10,052 bases of DNA. Origin: Pseudomonadota bacterium. Its GTDB lineage: Bacteria; Pseudomonadota; Gammaproteobacteria; Xanthomonadales; Xanthomonadaceae. Positions 5,599-10,052 of this stretch are shown one piece after another. Positions within the stretch are counted from its first letter, which is position 1; the number at the start of each line of letters is the position of its first letter. The position numbers and the translations under genes are program-made. Location: contig JAHWKC010000065.1 in assembly GCA_019348095.1 (NCBI GenBank), positions 1 through 10,052 on the forward strand. Reading direction: 5' to 3'. The notes under the pieces were generated by a model that ran no database searches, was not told the origin of the DNA, and worked only from the letters and a program-made list of their open reading frames with translations.

Positions 5599-5716
5599 CC
5601 CTCACCCCGGCCCCGCTCCGCGCCCCGGCCCGCGCCAGCGGCGCGGGCGTTCAGCCGCACGCGCGCCAATGGCGCGCAAGCCGTGCGTCTTTACCCCGCG
5701 AGCGGGAGAGGGGGAG
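5599..5716. repeat. GC-rich double-hairpin element upstream of rng
   Basis: It is bounded by CCCTCACCCC (5599-5608) and GGGAGAGGGGGAG (5704-5716), which are roughly complementary. Inside are a perfect 9-bp hairpin GCCCGCGCC-AGC-GGCGCGGGC (5628-5648) and a second one, GCGCGCCA-A-TGGCGCGC (5661-5677), extended by CGCACG (5656-5661) against CGTGCG (5682-5687) across a bulge. CCCTCACCCC/GGGAGAGGGG edges are common in dispersed intergenic repeats of proteobacteria. With 5456-5537 it accounts for much of the 316-bp gene-free stretch between maf and rng. I see no convincing promoter there, although one should exist for rng unless it is read through from maf. Confidence 0.65.
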
Positions 5717-5789
5717 TAGGTGCCGCGCACGAGTCGCAAGCCCACGCATGCGCAAGCCCGGTAGTCGCGCCGGGCAGCGGGGCTCCGAT

Positions 5790-7382
5790 ATGACCGAAGA
5801 GATCCTGGTCAACGTCACCCCGCGCGAGACCCGCGTGGCGGTGGTCGAAAACGGCATGCTGCAGGAGCTGCACATCGAGCGCGGCGGCGCGCGCGGGGTG
5901 GTCGGCAACATCTACAAGGGCCGGGTGCAGCGGGTGATGCCGGGGATGCAGGCGGCGTTCGTCGACATCGGGCTGGATCGCGCGGCGTTCCTGCACGCGG
6001 CCGACATCGTCAAGCCGGCCCCGGTCGGCAATGGCGAAGCCGACGAGGCGCCGCTGCCACCGACCCCGACCCGACCGATCGCCGAGCTGCTGCGCGACGG
6101 CCAGGAAATCATCGTGCAGGTGGTCAAGGACCCGATCGGCAGCAAGGGCGCGCGCCTGACCACCCAGCTCAGCATTCCCTCGCGTTATCTGGTGCTGCTG
6201 CCGCGCACCCGGGTGGTCGGCGTGTCGGCGCGAATCGAGGACGAGGCCGAGCGCCTGCGCCTGAAGTCGCACGTCACCCTGCTGTCGAATGGCATGCTGC
6301 CGAAGGGCATGCCGTCGACGGGCACGCTGTCGACGAGCACGCCGTCGACGAGCACGCCGTCGAGCGCCGAGCCAGCGACACCGGGCGACCCGCCCGACGG
6401 CGACCGGCACGGCTACATCGTGCGGACCAACGCCGAAAGCCAGCCCGAGGAGGCGTTGGCCGAGGACATCGGCTACCTCGGGCGGGTGTGGGCGCTGATC
6501 GCCAAGAAGGCGCAGGGCGCCCGGGTCGGCGAGTGCGTCTACGAGGACCTCACCCTGCCGCTGCGCGCGGTGCGCGACCTGATGCGGCGCGACGTGGAGA
6601 AGGTCAAGGTCGACTCGCGCGAGACCTGCGAGCGTTTGCGGGTATTCGCCGCGCAGTACATGCCCGGGCTCGACGAGAAGATCGAACACTACGCCGGTGC
6701 GCGCCCGATCTTCGACCTCTACGGCGTGGAGGACGAGATCCAGCGCGCGCTGTCCAAGCAGGTGCCGCTCAAGTCCGGCGGCTATCTTGTCATCGACCAG
6801 ACCGAGGCGATGACCACGGTCGACATCAACACCGGCTCGTTTCTCGGCCAGCGCAACCTGGAGGAGACCGTCTACCGCACCAACCTGGAGGCGGCGCAAT
6901 CGGTCGCGCGGCAACTGCGGCTGCGCAACCTGGGCGGCATCATCATCATCGATTTCATCGACATGACCGATGCCGAGCACAAGCGCCAGGTGCTGCGCCA
7001 GCTCGAAAAGGCGCTCGCGCGTGACCACGCCAAGACCACCGTTTACGACTTCTCGCCGCTGGGGCTGGTCGAGATGACCCGCAAGCGCACCACCGAAAGT
7101 CTCGAGCGGCAACTGAGCGAGCCCTGCCACGAGTGCGGCGGCCGCGGCATGTTGAAGACCCCCGACACGGTCACCTACGAAATCTTCCGCGACATCGTCC
7201 GCCAGGTCCGCCAGTTCGACGCCCAGCGCATGCTGGTGATCGCCTCGCCCAAGGTGGTCGCGCGCATCACCGAGGAAGAATCGGCGGCGGTGGCGGAGCT
7301 GGAGGAGTTCCTCGCCAAGTCGATCCGGTTCCAGGCCGACGAGCAGTATGCGCAGGAGCAGTTCGATGTCGTGCTGCTTTGA
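5790..7382 (+). CDS. rng: Ribonuclease G (RNase E/G family)
   Basis: RNase G is a single-strand-specific endoribonuclease that matures the 16S rRNA 5' end and starts decay of some mRNAs. The S1 RNA-binding region (GNIYKGRVQRVMPGMQAAFVDIG) is near residues 37-60. The catalytic core contains DQTEAMTTVDINTG and IIIIDFIDM. Asp345 and Asp388 correspond to the Mg-binding Asp303 and Asp346 of RNase E, with the same 43-residue spacing. The zinc-link motif C-x-x-C lies at Cys446/Cys449. The protein ends EQFDVVLL like other RNase G, without the RNase E degradosome scaffold. ATG 5790 is chosen because MTEEILVNVTPRETRVAVVE matches the family start; an upstream ATG (5748) adds 14 unrelated residues. At 530 residues it exceeds E. 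coli RNase G (~489), mainly through a Ser/Thr/Pro/Gly insertion of ~40 residues at about 168-208, in the 5'-sensor/S1 region just before GYIVRT. Confidence 0.95.
   Translation: MTEEILVNVTPRETRVAVVENGMLQELHIERGGARGVVGNIYKGRVQRVMPGMQAAFVDIGLDRAAFLHAADIVKPAPVGNGEADEAPLPPTPTRPIAELLRDGQEIIVQVVKDPIGSKGARLTTQLSIPSRYLVLLPRTRVVGVSARIEDEAERLRLKSHVTLLSNGMLPKGMPSTGTLSTSTPSTSTPSSAEPATPGDPPDGDRHGYIVRTNAESQPEEALAEDIGYLGRVWALIAKKAQGARVGECVYEDLTLPLRAVRDLMRRDVEKVKVDSRETCERLRVFAAQYMPGLDEKIEHYAGARPIFDLYGVEDEIQRALSKQVPLKSGGYLVIDQTEAMTTVDINTGSFLGQRNLEETVYRTNLEAAQSVARQLRLRNLGGIIIIDFIDMTDAEHKRQVLRQLEKALARDHAKTTVYDFSPLGLVEMTRKRTTESLERQLSEPCHECGGRGMLKTPDTVTYEIFRDIVRQVRQFDAQRMLVIASPKVVARITEEESAAVAELEEFLAKSIRFQADEQYAQEQFDVVLL
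6291..6365 (+). repeat. 15-bp minisatellite, five units, inside rng
   Basis: Five consecutive 15-bp units (starting at 6291, 6306, 6321, 6336 and 6351) follow the pattern RGCAYGCYGYCGAMG with few changes. They encode GMLPK, GMPST, GTLST, STPST and STPSS (residues 168-192). The last two units differ only at their final two bases. The array expands a loop that is short in E. coli RNase G and keeps the reading frame. Confidence 0.9.
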
Positions 7383-7386
7383 AGCC

Positions 7387-7495
7387 GGGACCGGGGACCG
7401 GGGACCGGGGACCCGGGAAAGTCGAGAGCAGCGCCCTCTGCACGGTTGCGGCGCGACCGCTGTCCCCGGGTCCCGGGTCCCGGGTCCCCGGTCCC
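7387..7495. repeat. Long inverted repeat with 7-bp periodic arms between rng and yhdP
   Basis: The left arm (7387-7417) is GGGACCG three times, GGGACCC once, then a partial unit. The right arm (7465-7495) is the inverse, made of TCCCGGG-type heptamers. The 31-bp arms pair with 2 mismatches, both G/C changes. The spacer (about 7418-7464) looks unrelated and includes AGCAGCGCCCTCTGC. It starts 4 nt after the rng stop and ends 19 nt before yhdP, nearly filling the 132-bp gap. The transcript would form a very stable stem, but no U-tract follows, so it is not a standard terminator. Its type and mobility are unknown. Confidence 0.88.
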
Positions 7496-7514
7496 GCGCG
7501 AGCGCAGCGAGCTG

Positions 7515-10052
7515 ATGCCCACGCCCCTGCGCCGCCGCCTGCGTCTGGCCCGCCGTGGCCTCGGCTACACCATCGCGGTCGCGGTGGTGCTGGTCGCGGT
7601 GCTGTTGGGCATCGCCAGCCAGTTGTTGCCGCTGGCCGAGCGCAACCCCGGGCAGATCGCCGGGTGGCTCAGCGAGCGCGCCGGGCGCACGGTCGCATTC
7701 GACCGGGTCGATACCCAGTGGACCCGGCGCGGGCCGCTGCTGCAGCTGGACAACCTGCGCATCGGTGATGGCGCCGGGGCGTTCACCGTCGGCGATGCCG
7801 AGGTGCTGGTGTCGGTCTACGCCGGGCTGCTGCCGGGCCGGGCGTTTTCCGAGCTGCGGTTGCGCGGGCTCGATCTGACCCTGGAACGCGCGGCCGACGG
7901 TCGCTGGCAGGTGCGCGGCCTGCCGGGGCAGCAGCAGTCCGGCGAGGACCCGCTGGAGGCACTGGAAGGGCTCGGCGAGCTGCAGGTGATCGACGGCAAG
8001 CTGGCGGTAATCGCGCCTTCGCTGGGGATCGATGCGCGCATCCCGCGGATCGACCTGCGCGTGCGGGTCGATGGTGAGCGCGTGCTGGCCGGGGTGCGGG
8101 CGTGGCCGCAGCTCGATGCGATGCCGCTGGACGCGGTGCTCGAGCTCGACCGCGCCAGCGGCGACGGCCGTGCCTACGGCGGCGCCCGGCGCGCCGACCT
8201 GTCCGCGTGGTCGCCGCTGCTGCGCGTGGCTGGCGTCGCGGTGGGCTCGGGCCGGGGCCGCGCCGAAGCCTGGGCTGGACTGCGCGGGCACCGGCTGGCG
8301 CGGGTCACCCTGGAGGCTGCGCTGGACGATGTCGGCCTGCACGGCACTGCCACGCCCGAAGACGGCAGGGCGGCCAGCCAGGCGCAACTCGGCCGGGTCG
8401 AAGGGCGCGCGCACTGGGTGATGGGCGCGGACGGCTGGCGCCTGGATGCACCGGTGTTGCGCGTGCGCGCCGCCGGGCACCTGCAGACGCTCGACGGGCT
8501 GGTCCTGACCGGCGGGCGGCGTCATACCTTGCGCGCCGAGCGGATCGACGTGGCGCCGCTGCTGGCGGTGGCATCCTTGAGCGATCGCGTGCCACCGGCA
8601 TGGCGGCGCTGGCTGCAAGCCACCCAGCCGCAGGCGACCATGCACGAGGTCGAGATCCACAGCGAGCATGGCGGTCCGATGCACGCCAGCGCGCGCATCT
8701 CGGGCCTGGGCTTCGACGCGGTGGGCGATGCCGCCGGGGTGCAGGGGCTGGCTGGCGCACTGGACAGCGATGCGGACGGCTTCAGTCTGCAACTGGACCC
8801 GGCCTCGCCGCTGCGCCTGGACTGGCCCGGCGGTTTCGGCGCGGAGCGCAGTATGCGCTTGGCCGGCAACGTGAGCGGCTGGCGCGAGGGCGGTGGCTGG
8901 CGCATCGGCACGGCCGGATTGCGTATCGAGGCTGCAGACGCGGTCGGCACAGGCAGCGGCGGCACTGGCGGCAGGGGCAGCGGCGACGGCGTGCTTGGCC
9001 TGGAGGCCCGCGGCAGCCTGTGGTGGCAGGGCGACGGTACGCGCCCGTGGCTGGAGCTGGCGGCCGCGTTCGACGAGTTCCAGTTGCCGCTCGCCACGGA
9101 TTTCCTGGTGCGCCACCGCATGTCCGAATCGGTGGCGGCGTGGCTCGATGCGGCGCTGCTCGGCGGCAGCCTGCAGGACGGGCGTGCGCTGGTCTCCGGC
9201 GATCTGGACCACTGGCCATTCAGCGCCGGCGAGGGCCGGTTCGAGGCCAGCGCGCACATCAACCAGGGTGAGTTGAAATTCCATCCGGAGTGGCCGGCTG
9301 CCGAGGCGGTCGAGGCGGATGTTCGGTTTGTCGGCGACGGTTTCGAGCTCGCCGGCACCGGCGCGCTGGCCGGCATCGACATCGGGTCGTTGCGCGCGGG
9401 GATCGACGCCTACCGCGGCGGCCGCCTGCGAGTGCAGGCGCGGGGCAGCGGCGACGCCTCCCGGTTGCTGTCGCTGCTGCGCGACAGCCCGCTGCACTCG
9501 AGCCATGCCGACACGCTCGACAACCTGAGCGCGCGCGGCGCGGCGGCGCTGGGTTTCGAACTGGTCCTGCCGTTGCGGCGCGGCAGTCGACCGCGCATCG
9601 CCGGCTCCATCGAGCTCGCCAATGCCGAACTGGCCGACGCGCGCTGGCAGCTCGGCTTCGACCGGGTCAGCGGCCGCGCCGAATACTCGCGCAGCGGCTT
9701 CCGTGCCGAAAAGCTCCGGGTGCGCCACGAAGGTGCACCCGGCCGCTTGTCGCTGCGCGCCGGCAAGGACTACGTGGAGGTGCCGGGGCAGGCTTTCGAG
9801 GCTGAGCTGGACGTCGCAATCGCGGCCGACCGACTGCTCGAGCGCGCCCCGCAACTGGCCTGGCTCCAGCCGCACCTGGAGGGACGCTCGGCCTGGAACA
9901 TTGCCGTGGCCGTGCACGCCTCGCGCCCGCGCGGCTGGCCGGCCGCGCGGCTGCGGTTGCGCTCGGACCTGGTCGGCACCGGATTGGCGCTGCCAGCGCC
10001 GCTGCGCAAGCCCGCCGCTGAGGCGCTGGCGGCCACCGTGGAGGCACCGCTG
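7515..10052 (+). CDS. yhdP: YhdP family AsmA-like envelope lipid-transport protein (5' part)
   Basis: The frame is open from ATG 7515 through the right edge, 846 codons without a stop, so the gene is cut by the window. A basic N-terminus and one membrane segment (about residues 18-38, YTIAVAVVLVAVLLGIASQLL) lead to QIAGWLSERAGRTVAFDRVDTQW and LLQLDNLRIGDG. That is the typical start of YhdP/TIGR02099 proteins, whose full length is about 1,270 residues. The rest is repetitive amphipathic beta sequence expected of the AsmA-like periplasmic groove. YhdP, with TamB and YdbH, moves phospholipid from inner to outer membrane in E. coli; same function here is inferred. Position after maf-rng supports the call. 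No good Shine-Dalgarno precedes the ATG, so a nearby start cannot be excluded. A Gly-rich stretch (478-492) is unusual. Confidence 0.9.
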   Translation, partial: MPTPLRRRLRLARRGLGYTIAVAVVLVAVLLGIASQLLPLAERNPGQIAGWLSERAGRTVAFDRVDTQWTRRGPLLQLDNLRIGDGAGAFTVGDAEVLVSVYAGLLPGRAFSELRLRGLDLTLERAADGRWQVRGLPGQQQSGEDPLEALEGLGELQVIDGKLAVIAPSLGIDARIPRIDLRVRVDGERVLAGVRAWPQLDAMPLDAVLELDRASGDGRAYGGARRADLSAWSPLLRVAGVAVGSGRGRAEAWAGLRGHRLARVTLEAALDDVGLHGTATPEDGRAASQAQLGRVEGRAHWVMGADGWRLDAPVLRVRAAGHLQTLDGLVLTGGRRHTLRAERIDVAPLLAVASLSDRVPPAWRRWLQATQPQATMHEVEIHSEHGGPMHASARISGLGFDAVGDAAGVQGLAGALDSDADGFSLQLDPASPLRLDWPGGFGAERSMRLAGNVSGWREGGGWRIGTAGLRIEAADAVGTGSGGTGGRGSGDGVLGLEARGSLWWQGDGTRPWLELAAAFDEFQLPLATDFLVRHRMSESVAAWLDAALLGGSLQDGRALVSGDLDHWPFSAGEGRFEASAHINQGELKFHPEWPAAEAVEADVRFVGDGFELAGTGALAGIDIGSLRAGIDAYRGGRLRVQARGSGDASRLLSLLRDSPLHSSHADTLDNLSARGAAALGFELVLPLRRGSRPRIAGSIELANAELADARWQLGFDRVSGRAEYSRSGFRAEKLRVRHEGAPGRLSLRAGKDYVEVPGQAFEAELDVAIAADRLLERAPQLAWLQPHLEGRSAWNIAVAVHASRPRGWPAARLRLRSDLVGTGLALPAPLRKPAAEALAATVEAPL
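8946..8990 (+). repeat. Gly-rich 15-bp periodic stretch in yhdP
   Basis: Three loosely matching 15-bp units (8946, 8961, 8976) encode GTGSG, GTGGR and GSGDG, residues 478-492 of YhdP. Identity between units is modest because Gly codons dominate, so this may be simple composition bias. Confidence 0.5.

Noticed and set aside
7387..7495. The rng-yhdP inverted repeat as a rho-independent terminator
   Set aside because: The stem is long and the loop is ~47 nt, and no T-run follows the right arm. It may still affect RNA, but it does not fit the canonical form.
5691..9917. A 1,408-codon open frame on the - strand across rng and yhdP
   Set aside because: It is antisense to two well-supported genes. 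Its composition (Gln, Arg, His, Ala, Gly, Leu rich) is typical of GC-rich shadow frames, and no domain is recognisable. Third-position GC bias in the sense genes removes antisense stops.
1..10052. Defence, phage, secretion or biosynthetic gene cluster
   Set aside because: All recognised genes are conserved housekeeping genes; the only unknown gene is one small acidic frame. The odd content is repeats and one junction.

Overview
The window is GC-rich, close to 70% by eye. It carries a housekeeping gene set whose proteins most resemble those of Gammaproteobacteria, probably the Xanthomonadaceae/Lysobacteraceae (Lysobacter, Luteimonas or Xanthomonas type). This placement rests on remembered protein similarity (LptE, RsfS, RlmH, RNase G, YhdP) and on GTAG-type REP repeats. 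No search was run.

Layout. Positions 3-674 form one open frame whose first ~75 codons read as a SecD fragment and whose remainder is the C-terminal end of leucyl-tRNA synthetase. This is either an assembly chimera or a real rearrangement. A tight block on the + strand follows: lptE (734-1414), holA (1417-2553), nadD (2570-3274), rsfS (3357-3794), a clear rho-independent terminator (3820-3847) and rlmH (3871-4341). This is the widespread leuS-lptE-holA-nadD-rsfS-rlmH cluster. Positions 4342-4858 contain REP/REPIN-type repeats and a likely 64-codon gene on the - strand (4476-4670). A second conserved block then begins: maf/yhdE (4859-5473), rng (5790-7382) and yhdP (7515 to the right edge, still open).

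Roles. The first block covers aminoacylation (LeuRS), outer-membrane LPS assembly (LptE), replication clamp loading (HolA), NAD synthesis (NadD) and large ribosomal subunit maturation or silencing (RsfS, RlmH). The second covers nucleotide sanitation (Maf), RNA processing (RNase G) and envelope lipid transport (YhdP). No defence system, phage, insertion sequence, CRISPR array, tRNA or rRNA was seen.

The unexplained content lies mostly between genes. There is a nested inverted and direct repeat built on CCGTGTC that also encodes the last residues of Maf. A double-hairpin GC-rich element lies in the rng leader. A 7-bp-periodic inverted repeat with 31-bp arms separates rng from yhdP. A REPIN supplies the stop codon of the small - strand gene. 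Inside genes, holA, rng and yhdP each carry 15-bp (5-codon) low-complexity expansions in probable linkers.
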